A stretch of 64,000 nucleotides of DNA from Arthrobacter gandavensis (GTDB lineage: Bacteria; Actinomycetota; Actinomycetes; Actinomycetales; Micrococcaceae): positions 775,468 through 839,467 of the forward strand of contig NZ_JADKYW010000005.1 of assembly GCF_015355785.1 (NCBI RefSeq), given 5' to 3'. The notes beneath the pieces were generated by a model. It ran no database searches and was not told the DNA's origin. It saw only the letters and a list, made by a program, of their open reading frames with translations. A program made the position numbers and the translations under genes. Numbering within the stretch: position 1 is the stretch's first letter; each line of letters starts with the position of its first letter. Below are positions 51,235-58,448 of this stretch, piece by piece.

Positions 51235-52415
51235 GCACCGTATCCCGGCCCACCCCAGCGTGGGCGATCGTCACCCTCCGCGAGGTCATGGTCAAGGCCC
51301 GCGACCGGAGCTACCTCATTTCTACGCTTGTCACGCTGGTACTGATCGTCGGCGTCGTAGTCTTCAACGCCTACATGAGCAGCAAGGCGGACGAGTACAC
51401 CGTTGCGGTGACCGGACCTGACGCCGTTTCCGTCGTGGAGACGGCGCATGAGACCGGCCAGGCAGACGGCGGCAACACCAGTTTCGAGCCGGTTGAGGCT
51501 TCCAGCCGGGAGGCCGCCGAGGAACTGGTCCGTTCCGGGGAAGCGGACGCCGCCCTTCTGGTGGCCTTCGATGGCTGGACCCTGACCGGCAATGAGGAAC
51601 TTCCCAACGGCCTGCAGCAGGGTATCGCCGAAGCCCTGCGGGCGGAGGTCCTGGAAATTAACGCCGCCAACGCCGGCACCACGTCCGAAGCCCTGCTGGA
51701 GGGCAGCGAGTTTAAGACCGCACTGCTGAACGGTGATGCCGAGAACCAGTTCGTCGCCCAGTTCACCGGGTTCGTGTTCGGTTTCCTGTTCTACATGGCC
51801 GCGATCGTGTTCGGTATGGCAATTGCCACCTCCGTCCTGGAGGAAAAGCAGAACCGAGTGGTGGAAATCCTCGCCACCGCCATTCCAATCCGCCAGCTGC
51901 TCTACGGCAAGGTTGCCGGCAACACGATCCTGGCCATGATCCAGCTGGCGCTGTACGCCGGCGCCGCCCTGCTGGCGCTGACGTTCACCGGTACGGCGGA
52001 CTCGGTCAGCACGATCATTCCGGCGTCGGGCTGGTTCCTGGTCTTCTTCCTGGTGGGCTTCCTCATCCTGGCGTCGCTGTGGGCCATGATCGGTTCAATG
52101 GCTTCCCGTTCCGAGGACCTAAACAACAGCTCCGGTCCGGTGCTCACCGTGATCATCGTTGCGCTGTTCGCCGGCCTGTTCGCCAAGGGGCAGCTGCTGG
52201 TGGCGGCGTCCTTCGTCCCGGTCATCTCCACGGTGGCCATGCCGGTGCGGATGCTCAGCGGCGAGATTCCACTGTGGCAAACCTTCCTGTCCCTGGCCAT
52301 CGCGCTGGCTGCGGCCTACGCGCTGCTGCGGTTCGGCGAGAAGATCTACCGCCGTGCCGTGATGCAGGGCGGCGGCGCACTGACCCTGCGCAAGGCCATG
52401 AAGCTGGAGCAGTAA
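51231..52415 (+). CDS. ABC exporter permease (NatB-like, ABC2 type)
   Basis: A 394-residue permease. An N-terminal membrane helix (about 25-45) is followed by an extracytoplasmic domain of about 130 residues and then five to six membrane segments starting near 180, with the family segment ATSVLEEKQNRVVEILATAIPIRQLLYGKVAGN. It pairs with the ATPase gene it overlaps. It is the last gene of the kinase-regulator-exporter group and is followed by the second 60-bp palindrome. Confidence 0.9.
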   Translation: MSTVSRPTPAWAIVTLREVMVKARDRSYLISTLVTLVLIVGVVVFNAYMSSKADEYTVAVTGPDAVSVVETAHETGQADGGNTSFEPVEASSREAAEELVRSGEADAALLVAFDGWTLTGNEELPNGLQQGIAEALRAEVLEINAANAGTTSEALLEGSEFKTALLNGDAENQFVAQFTGFVFGFLFYMAAIVFGMAIATSVLEEKQNRVVEILATAIPIRQLLYGKVAGNTILAMIQLALYAGAALLALTFTGTADSVSTIIPASGWFLVFFLVGFLILASLWAMIGSMASRSEDLNNSSGPVLTVIIVALFAGLFAKGQLLVAASFVPVISTVAMPVRMLSGEIPLWQTFLSLAIALAAAYALLRFGEKIYRRAVMQGGGALTLRKAMKLEQ

Positions 52416-52441
52416 CCTCTCCCTGCCCCGCCACCCCCATC

Positions 52442-52501
52442 ATCGAGAGGCCAGTTACGGCTGGTTCGAGCGCTCATACGAGCCGTAACTGGCCTTTCGA
52501 T
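52442..52501. repeat. 60-bp palindromic element B (convergent intergenic)
   Basis: Arms of 21 nt (ATCGAGAGGCCAGTTACGGC onward and its complement) differ by one G-U position, and the 18-nt centre GGTTCGAGCGCTCATACG is itself partly palindromic (GAGCGCTC). Length (60 bp), ATCGAGA/TCGAT ends and several internal positions match element A at 6593-6652. It lies in the convergent gap after the ABC permease. Confidence 0.85.
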
Positions 52502-52520
52502 GGGTGGGCGGGGGACGGGG

Positions 52521-53612
52521 TTAGCTCCCCCGCAGGGTTTCGGAGGCTGATTCAAGCAGCAGCGGGACACCTTCTTCGAGGGTGGGTCCGAAGGTGTCAC
52601 CGGGGCGTTCACCCTTGAGGTACCGCGTGTAGATCGCTTCGCAGAAGATGGCGGATTTCCACAGCGCCAGTGCCCGGTACCAGGGCAGGGCGCTGACATC
52701 GAGTCCGGTTAGGTCCGCGTATCCGGCCACCAGCTGGTCCCTGCTCCAGTAGCCGGGCTGCTTGGTCACCGCGGTCAGATCCATCACGGTGGACTCGGCG
52801 CCGGGTTCGGCATAGGTCGCGGCAAGGTACCCCAGGTCCGCCAGCGGATCCCCCAGGGTTGCCATCTCCCAGTCCAGGATTCCCGTCACCGTTGCCGGCT
52901 GCTGCCGCCCGAACATCAGGTTGCCCAGCCGGTAGTCGCCGTGCACCACCGAAGGGCGCTGGGACACCGGGATGCTCGTTCCCAAGTCCCGGCGAACCTG
53001 CTCCACGAGCGGGACATCGCGCAGGGTGTTCGCCTCCCAGAGCCCGGCGAACCGCCTGATCTGCCGTTCCAGGTATCCCTCGGCCCGGCCCAGCCCGGAA
53101 AGCTCCGGACCGGCCACGTCCACGCTGTGCAGCCGGGCCAGGGTTTCGACGACGGCGCGGCTGATGTTTCCGCGCTGCTCCGGAGTATCCAGGTGCTCCG
53201 GGGCCGATTCGGTAATCACGTGCCCGTCCAGGTAAGACATGACGTAGAACGGCACTCCGAGCAGGGTTTCGTCGCTGCAGACGGCCAGGATCTGCGGCAC
53301 CGGGATCCCTTTGGCCTCCAGCAGCTGCTGCACCCGAGCTTCGCGGACCATGTCATGCGTGGACCGGGGAAGCGGCGGACGCGGGCCCCGGCGCAGCACG
53401 AACGATTCGCCGCCGCGGGTGATTCGGTAGGTGATGTTGGACTGCCCGTCGCCGATGCGCTCCCAGGCGAGGTCCCCGCTGCCGAGTCCGTGCGCGTCCA
53501 GGAAACCGGTGACGGCGTCCAGCACCAGCAGCGGCGGCCGTTCGAGTGCGGCAGCCTCGGAACCGGTGGAGACAACTTCAGTCCCGTCCGCAGTCGTCTG
53601 CAGCCCGCTCAC
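52521..53612 (-). CDS. aminoglycoside phosphotransferase-fold kinase (ACAD10/11- or LvaA-like)
   Basis: A 363-residue kinase of the APH fold. The Brenner-type catalytic loop VVHGDYRLGNLM and the metal-binding GILDWEMATLGDPLADL are intact; ITYRITRGGESFVLRRGP is the N-lobe. Homologues in fatty acid gene sets phosphorylate the 4-hydroxyl of 4-hydroxyacyl-CoA rather than antibiotics. GTG 53612 overlaps the acyl-CoA dehydrogenase stop as GTGA, so the two are co-translated; the longer frame is rejected. This fits the 4-hydroxyacyl-CoA pathway seen in LvaABC and ACAD10/11. Confidence 0.85.
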   Translation of the reverse strand: MSGLQTTADGTEVVSTGSEAAALERPPLLVLDAVTGFLDAHGLGSGDLAWERIGDGQSNITYRITRGGESFVLRRGPRPPLPRSTHDMVREARVQQLLEAKGIPVPQILAVCSDETLLGVPFYVMSYLDGHVITESAPEHLDTPEQRGNISRAVVETLARLHSVDVAGPELSGLGRAEGYLERQIRRFAGLWEANTLRDVPLVEQVRRDLGTSIPVSQRPSVVHGDYRLGNLMFGRQQPATVTGILDWEMATLGDPLADLGYLAATYAEPGAESTVMDLTAVTKQPGYWSRDQLVAGYADLTGLDVSALPWYRALALWKSAIFCEAIYTRYLKGERPGDTFGPTLEEGVPLLLESASETLRGS

Positions 53613-54859
53613 CGCTCCTGCTCCCTGCGGACGACGGCGTCGCCCTGGTAGGGAGCCCCGGCTTCCACTTCCCGGCGCCGCCGGGCCGAAGCCCGCCGCG
53701 CAATGGCCCACTTATGGGTCTCGTTCGAACCGTCGTAGATCCGGAACGGCCGCACTTCGTTGAGGTACTGGGCCAGCGGCAGCCCGTCGGAAACCCCGTC
53801 CCCGCCGCACAGCTGCACGCAGCGGTCAATCACCCGGTACACGGCTTCGGAGCAGTGCACCTTGGCCACCGAAGACAGGGCAGAGCCGGCCTTCGGATCC
53901 GCTGCCAGCAGCTCCGCCGTGCGGGTGATGATCGCGGCCGAGGTCTCAATGTCGATCACGCTCTGCGCAATGAGCTCCTGCGCCAGTCCCAGTTCGCTGA
54001 TCCGTGAACCGAAGATTTCCCGCCGTCCGGTGCGGTCCAGCGCAATGTCCAGCGAGCGCCGGGCCAGTCCCAGCCAGCGCATGCAGTGCGTCAGCCGGGC
54101 CGGACCGAGCCGGACCTGGGCATATTTGAAGCCCAGCCCCACTTCGCCGAGGACCGCCGAGTCCGGCACCGCGCAGTCCTCCAGGTACACGTGCGGGTGG
54201 CCGCCGCCGATGGTGCGGTCGATCGTGTGGATGTGCTCCCCCACGCGGATGCCCGGGTTGTCCATGTCCACCAGGAACATGGTGGCGCCCGCGGGGGCAT
54301 CGCCGTCGGCCTCCGTCCGGGCCATGACAATGCAGAACCCGGCGCCAATCGCACCGGAGGTGAACCGCTTATGGCCGTTGATCAGCCACCCGTCCCCGTT
54401 CCGGCGGGCCGTGGTCTGCAGAGCGTCCGGGTCCGAACCGGCGCCCGGGTGCGGTTCGGTCATGCCGAAGCAGGACCGGACGTCCCCGGCCGCCAGCGGG
54501 GCCAGGTACTGCTGCTTTTGTTCCGGTGTGCCGATGAGCCCGAGCATGTGCATGTTGCCCTCATCCGGTGCCATGCAGTTCAGGGCAGTGGGGCCGATCG
54601 GTGAGTAGCCGGCTTCCTCGAAGATTTCCGGCCAGTCCTGCAGCGGCAGTCCCTGGCCGCCGTACTCCACCGGCACGTGCGGGGCGAAGACGCCGGCGTT
54701 CTTCGCTTCCTGCTGCAGCCTGGCGCGCTCGGACTCAGTCAGGGCCTCCCCCGGGATGGGCTCGGCCGGGACCACCACGTCCCGGATAAACGCACGTGTA
54801 CGCCGGCGCAGGTCCTTTACGGTTTCGCGGCCGGGGGCAGTGTGGGCGGGGGCGCTCAT
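53609..54859 (-). CDS. acyl-CoA dehydrogenase (ACAD10/11- or LvaC-like)
   Basis: A 416-residue FAD enzyme. Core motifs are GMTEPHPGAGSDPDALQTTARRNGDGWLINGHKRFTSGA (FAD/substrate region), WLGLARRSLDIAL and VQLCGGDGVSDGLPLAQYLNEVRPFRIYDGSNETHKWAIAR. With the kinase it could convert 4-phosphohydroxyacyl-CoA to an enoyl-CoA, as ACAD11 and LvaC do. Its ATG overlaps the SDR stop by one base (TGATG). The pairing with an APH kinase is the main reason for this call rather than a plain beta-oxidation dehydrogenase. Confidence 0.87.
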   Translation of the reverse strand: MSAPAHTAPGRETVKDLRRRTRAFIRDVVVPAEPIPGEALTESERARLQQEAKNAGVFAPHVPVEYGGQGLPLQDWPEIFEEAGYSPIGPTALNCMAPDEGNMHMLGLIGTPEQKQQYLAPLAAGDVRSCFGMTEPHPGAGSDPDALQTTARRNGDGWLINGHKRFTSGAIGAGFCIVMARTEADGDAPAGATMFLVDMDNPGIRVGEHIHTIDRTIGGGHPHVYLEDCAVPDSAVLGEVGLGFKYAQVRLGPARLTHCMRWLGLARRSLDIALDRTGRREIFGSRISELGLAQELIAQSVIDIETSAAIITRTAELLAADPKAGSALSSVAKVHCSEAVYRVIDRCVQLCGGDGVSDGLPLAQYLNEVRPFRIYDGSNETHKWAIARRASARRRREVEAGAPYQGDAVVRREQER

Positions 54860-55641
54860 CAGGCGGTACCTCCCGCGGCCAGCAGGCCGCCGTCGAGCGT
54901 CAGGACCTGCCCGGTGACCCAGGAAGCGTCCGGGGAGACCAGGTAGGTCACGGCGGAAGCGACGTCTTCGGGAGTGCCCAGCCGGCCCAGCGGATAGGCA
55001 CTCGTGACGGCGTCCTCCCTGCCTTCGTAGAGGGCCCGCGAGAAGCGGGTCTTCACTACCGCCGGCGAAACGGCATTGACGCGGATCTCCGGGCCAAGTT
55101 CGACGGCGAGGGACCGGGTCAGGTGCGAGACTGCGGCTTTGCTGATGCCGTAGAGCCCGATTCCGGGCGACGGAGTGTCCCCGGAGACTGAGGACAGGTT
55201 GACCACCGTTCCGCCGCGTTCGCGGAATCCCAGCCCGGGGTGCGCCACGGTGTCCTGCACCCAGGCGAGGGTGCCCAGGACGTTGACCTCGAAGATCTTC
55301 CGGGCGGCTTCGAGGTCCATCTCCACCAGCGGGCCGAAGACCGGGTTGATACCGGCGTTGTTGACCAGGATATCCAGCCCGCCGAACTCCTTCGCCACGG
55401 TGTCCAGCACGTCGGCCCGGTGCACCGCATCATCGGACGCCCCGGCGACGGCGATGGCGCTGCCGTCCGGGAACTGTGCGGCAGCTTCCTTCAGCGCGTC
55501 GCTGCGCCGTGCCGTCAGGCAGACCCGGGCGCCCTGGGAGACGAGGTCCCGGGCAATCGCGAGCCCGATCCCGCGGCTGGCGCCGGTGACGATTGCAGTT
55601 TTTCCTTGGAGTTTTCCTTGGAGCCCACGTTCAGTTGCCAC
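54859..55641 (-). CDS. short-chain dehydrogenase/reductase (LvaD- or FabG-like)
   Basis: A 260-residue classical SDR. Rossmann motif TGASRGIGLAIA, NNAG at about 100, catalytic Ser (VNLSSVSG) and YGISK (YxxxK) are present, and the C-terminus is LTLDGGLLAAGG. It probably reduces a keto-acyl-CoA or oxidises the hydroxy form. GTG 55641 lies 3 nt after the stop of the ligase remnant. It is the first complete gene of the coupled SDR-dehydrogenase-kinase operon. Confidence 0.88.
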   Translation of the reverse strand: MATERGLQGKLQGKTAIVTGASRGIGLAIARDLVSQGARVCLTARRSDALKEAAAQFPDGSAIAVAGASDDAVHRADVLDTVAKEFGGLDILVNNAGINPVFGPLVEMDLEAARKIFEVNVLGTLAWVQDTVAHPGLGFRERGGTVVNLSSVSGDTPSPGIGLYGISKAAVSHLTRSLAVELGPEIRVNAVSPAVVKTRFSRALYEGREDAVTSAYPLGRLGTPEDVASAVTYLVSPDASWVTGQVLTLDGGLLAAGGTA

Positions 55642-55644
55642 GGA

Positions 55645-55746
55645 TCATCCTTCCTGTGGTGTCTCGCGCAGTTCCCGGCGGCGGATCTTGCCGGTCGGCG
55701 TCTTGGGCAGGTCACCGATCACGGCACGGACCGGAGGCGTTCGCAC
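55645..55746 (-). pseudogene. C-terminal remnant of an acyl-CoA ligase
   Basis: Only the last 33 codons of an AMP-dependent acyl-CoA synthetase remain: PPVRAVIGDLPKTPTGKIRR, then RELRETPQEG and a stop 3 nt before the SDR start. The motif LPKTPTGKIRRREL, with the adenylation lysine in TGK, is the C-terminus of medium-chain ACSM-type ligases. Upstream of it there is only about 60 bp before the promoter, not the about 1.5 kb a full gene needs, so the body was lost by deletion. In the intact operon of relatives the ligase presumably comes first and activates the substrate acid. Confidence 0.75.
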
Positions 55747-55797
55747 GCGGCAGTCCTTAGTGACGGCACCTTGTTCTTTTCCAGCACACGGACCTTG

Positions 55798-55811
55798 CGA
55801 GCGATCGCTCG
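55798..55811. promoter_or_regulatory. palindromic operator CGAGCGATCGCTCG, candidate TetR site
   Basis: A perfect 14-bp palindrome in the divergent region between the ligase remnant and the TetR gene. On the minus strand it overlaps the expected transcription start of the SDR operon: TTGACA (55849-55844), an 18-nt spacer and CACACT (55825-55820). A TetR repressor bound here would block that promoter. Confidence 0.7.
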
Positions 55812-55819
55812 GTAGACGT

Positions 55820-55849
55820 AGTGTGAAGAACGTCATAGGCCAGTGTCAA
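55820..55849 (-). promoter_or_regulatory. promoter of the SDR / acyl-CoA dehydrogenase / kinase operon
   Basis: TTGACA at -35 is perfect; the -10 CACACT is weaker, at 18 nt spacing. It reads leftward into the ligase remnant. Confidence 0.55.
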
Positions 55850-55894
55850 CCCCCCTCTGGCACCCTCATGCTTTTCCGAACGCGAAGAGGTCCG

Positions 55895-56551
55895 ATGACA
55901 AAAGCTCCCGCACAGGATCCGGCCCCCGGCCCCACCCCCCTGCCCGCCAGCACCCCCGACTGGCGGGATTACGGCGTGGATGACCTGCCGCCCTTGCTCG
56001 ACGGAGCCCTGGAGTGCTTCATGGAGCACGGCTACCACGGCACCACCATCCGGCAGCTGGCCGCACGGACAGGCCTGTCGGTTCCCGGCCTCTATCACTA
56101 CTACCCCTCCAAGCAGGCACTCCTGGTGGCCATCGCCTCCCATGCCATGAATGACCTGTGGATCCGCAGCCAACAGGCAATCGCCGAGGCCGGCGGCGAC
56201 CCCTCCCGCCAGTTCGACCTGCTGGTCGAGTGCCTGGTGCTCTTTCACGCGCGCCGGCGCGGTCAGGCCTTCATCGCCTTCAGCGAGATCCGCAGCTTGG
56301 AGCCGGACGCCCGGGCGGCCCACATCGCCGCCCGGGACCGGCAGCAGCACCTCATGGACACGATCCTCGAGAAAGGAAAGGCGGCAGGCATCTTCTCCAC
56401 ACCGCACCCGCGCGAAGCGGGCACCGCCGTCATCACCATGTGCACCGGCGTCGCACAGTGGTACCGGCTGGACGGTGAACTGACCCCGGAGGAGCTTGCC
56501 GAACGCTACCGCCTCATCACCCGTATGGCAGTGGGAGCCAAGCCCGCCTAG
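55895..56551 (+). CDS. TetR/AcrR-family transcriptional regulator
   Basis: A 218-residue repressor. The N-terminal HTH is visible as ALECFMEHGYHGTTIRQLAARTGLSVPGLYHYYPSKQALLVAIA (about 37-80), followed by a helical ligand domain in which FHARRRGQAFIAFSEIRSLEPDARA is conserved in fatty acyl-CoA-responsive TetR regulators such as FadR/PsrA types. GAAGAGG precedes the ATG; the frame is open far upstream. It is divergent to the operon it likely represses through the palindrome at 55798. Confidence 0.87.
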   Translation: MTKAPAQDPAPGPTPLPASTPDWRDYGVDDLPPLLDGALECFMEHGYHGTTIRQLAARTGLSVPGLYHYYPSKQALLVAIASHAMNDLWIRSQQAIAEAGGDPSRQFDLLVECLVLFHARRRGQAFIAFSEIRSLEPDARAAHIAARDRQQHLMDTILEKGKAAGIFSTPHPREAGTAVITMCTGVAQWYRLDGELTPEELAERYRLITRMAVGAKPA

Positions 56552-57153
56552 AGGGCTGAGGGCGGTTCGGCGTGGGGGTAGAGCTCGTCCAGCAGCGCCA
56601 GCCCGCGCTCGGCCCACGCGATTTCCGATTCAGCCCGCGCAGTGAGCCCTTCATACGTAAACCTTTTGAAGGCGGCCACCCGTGAATGGTCAGCTGCCGG
56701 AACGGTGGCCAGGCGCCGGTTGAGCATGTCCGAGGTGCCGCCGTCGATCTCCTGGATCTTCTGCTGCCACTGGAGAAGGCGCGCGCCGTAGTGCTCGGCG
56801 TGGGCAAGGAGCTGGCTGCGGGCCGCGTCCGGATCCGCCCACTCCAGGTAGGCAGCCTTGAGGTGCATCGGATCGCGTTCGCGCGGATAGTCCAGCTGCG
56901 TGTTCACCCAGATCCGGAAGGCTTCACGGCCGGCGTCCGTCACGTGGTATTGCCGCTTGCGCCCCTTGGTGCCCCAGGCGACTTCCTCGCCCTCCAGGAG
57001 CCCGTCGCGCTCCATGCGGCGCAGCTCAGGATAGATCTGCGAGTCCGGAGCATGCCAGACGTACCCAACGGACGATTCGAACTGCTTGTACAGGTCATAG
57101 CCGGTCATGGGCTCCACGTTCAGCAGCGCCAGCAGAGCGTACCGAAGGCTCAT
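56548..57153 (-). CDS. vanR: PadR-family regulator, probable VanR
   Basis: A 201-residue regulator. The PadR winged helix is visible as MSLRYALLALLNVEPMTGYDLYKQFESSVGYVWHAPDSQIYPELRRMERDGLLEGEEVAWGTKGRKRQYHVTDAGREAF, with C-terminal coiled-coil dimer helices. In Corynebacterium glutamicum a PadR-type VanR represses vanABK until vanillate or ferulate binds. Divergent position to vanA and a 10-bp perfect inverted repeat in the intergenic region support the same role. ATG 57153 is preferred; its stop overlaps that of the TetR gene by 4 bp convergently. Confidence 0.85.
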   Translation of the reverse strand: MSLRYALLALLNVEPMTGYDLYKQFESSVGYVWHAPDSQIYPELRRMERDGLLEGEEVAWGTKGRKRQYHVTDAGREAFRIWVNTQLDYPRERDPMHLKAAYLEWADPDAARSQLLAHAEHYGARLLQWQQKIQEIDGGTSDMLNRRLATVPAADHSRVAAFKRFTYEGLTARAESEIAWAERGLALLDELYPHAEPPSAL

Positions 57154-57220
57154 CACGGCCTCTTTCCCAAAAGAAATCCCTTGCCTAACCACTATAGACA
57201 TAGATACTGTGGCGCATATC

Positions 57221-57246
57221 ACTAACTATCTATGCTGATAGTTAGT
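57221..57246. promoter_or_regulatory. VanR/PadR operator candidate
   Basis: ACTAACTATC (57221-57230) and GATAGTTAGT (57237-57246) are perfect 10-bp arms with a 6-nt spacer, 42 bp before the vanA ATG. The arms closely resemble the C. glutamicum VanR motif as I recall it (AACTAACTAA...). An AT-rich stretch with TATAGACATAGATACT precedes it. Confidence 0.75.
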
Positions 57247-57287
57247 TGTACCGCCGCATCAGTGCGGATGCTCCTGGAAGGAACGCA

Positions 57288-58445
57288 ATGACTGCCGTCT
57301 CGACCGATACTGGAATCAACAACCAGGCCCAAAGCTCCACCGCGTCCAAGGTGCTGGGCTACCCGCTGAACGCCTGGTACGTGGCTGCCTGGGACCACGA
57401 GGTGACCCGTAAGCCCATGTCCCGCCGGATCGCCGACCGCCCGCTGGCGCTCTACCGGACCGAGGACGGCAAGGCCGTAGCCCTGGCCGACGCCTGCTGG
57501 CACCGCCTGGCCCCGCTTTCCATGGGCAAGACCACCGGCCGGGACGGGATCCAGTGCCCGTACCACGGGATCATCTACAACTCCGCCGGCCGCTGCATCT
57601 CCATGCCGGCCCAGGAAACCATCAACCCCAGCGCCACGGTGCCGTCCTTCCCCGTGATCGAACGCCACCGCTACGTCTGGGTGTGGCTCGGCGATCCCAC
57701 GCTGGCCGATCCGGATGCCGTGCCGGACATGCACCAGATGTCCTCCGACGAATGGGCCGGCGACGGCGAGACCATCTTCGCGCCATGCAACTACCAGCTG
57801 GTCCTGGACAACCTGATGGACCTCACCCATGAAGAGTTCGTCCACTCCTCCTCCATCGGCCAGGACGAGCTGAGCGAATCCGAATTTATCGTCACCCACG
57901 ACGACGACACCGTCACGGTGACCCGCTGGATGCTGGGCATCGACCCGCCGCCCTTCTGGCTCAAGAACATGCGGGACAAGTTCCCCGGCTTTGAAGGCAA
58001 GGTGGACCGGTGGCAGATCATCACCTACCGCGCGCCGTCGACCATCAACATCGACGTAGGCGTGGCGAAGGCGGGAACCGGCGCACCGCAGGGTGACCGC
58101 AGCCAGGGCGTGAACGGATTCGTCATGAACACCATCACCCCGGAGACAGCGAAAACCTGCCACTACTTCTGGGCCTTCATGCGCAACTACCGGCTGGACA
58201 GCCAGCTCATCACCACCCAGCTGCGCAACGGCGTCCACGGCGTCTTCGGCGAGGATGAGGAAATGCTCGCCGCGCAGCAGGCGGCGATCGACGCGAACCC
58301 GGACTACGAGTTCTACAATCTGAACATCGACGCCGGCGGCATGTGGGTGCGGCGGCTGATCGAACGCCGGCTCGAGGCTGAGGGCCGCCGTCCGGACGGA
58401 AGCAGGCTCCCGTCCGGTGTCCGGCAGAGCGCGGCACTGGGCTAG
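57288..58445 (+). CDS. vanA: vanillate O-demethylase oxygenase subunit
   Basis: Terminal Rieske non-heme iron oxygenase that demethylates vanillate to protocatechuate, with release of formaldehyde. The 385-residue protein has the Rieske motif CWHRLAPLSM...CPYHG and the mononuclear iron site in NLMDLTHEEFVHSS, with a later Asp ligand region FVMNTITPET. ATG 57288 is preceded by GGAAGGAACGC. It lies 3 nt ahead of vanB and divergent from vanR. Other O-demethylases of this class (for syringate or veratrate) are less likely given the neighbours. Confidence 0.93.
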   Translation: MTAVSTDTGINNQAQSSTASKVLGYPLNAWYVAAWDHEVTRKPMSRRIADRPLALYRTEDGKAVALADACWHRLAPLSMGKTTGRDGIQCPYHGIIYNSAGRCISMPAQETINPSATVPSFPVIERHRYVWVWLGDPTLADPDAVPDMHQMSSDEWAGDGETIFAPCNYQLVLDNLMDLTHEEFVHSSSIGQDELSESEFIVTHDDDTVTVTRWMLGIDPPPFWLKNMRDKFPGFEGKVDRWQIITYRAPSTINIDVGVAKAGTGAPQGDRSQGVNGFVMNTITPETAKTCHYFWAFMRNYRLDSQLITTQLRNGVHGVFGEDEEMLAAQQAAIDANPDYEFYNLNIDAGGMWVRRLIERRLEAEGRRPDGSRLPSGVRQSAALG

Positions 58446-58448
58446 GCG

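Noticed and set aside
52521-53612. Aminoglycoside resistance gene
   Set aside because: The APH fold is present, but coupling to an acyl-CoA dehydrogenase and SDR points to acyl-CoA metabolism rather than antibiotic phosphorylation.
56548-56551. Overlap of tetR and vanR stops
   Set aside because: A 4-bp convergent stop overlap (CTAG) is common in compact genomes and needs no special explanation.
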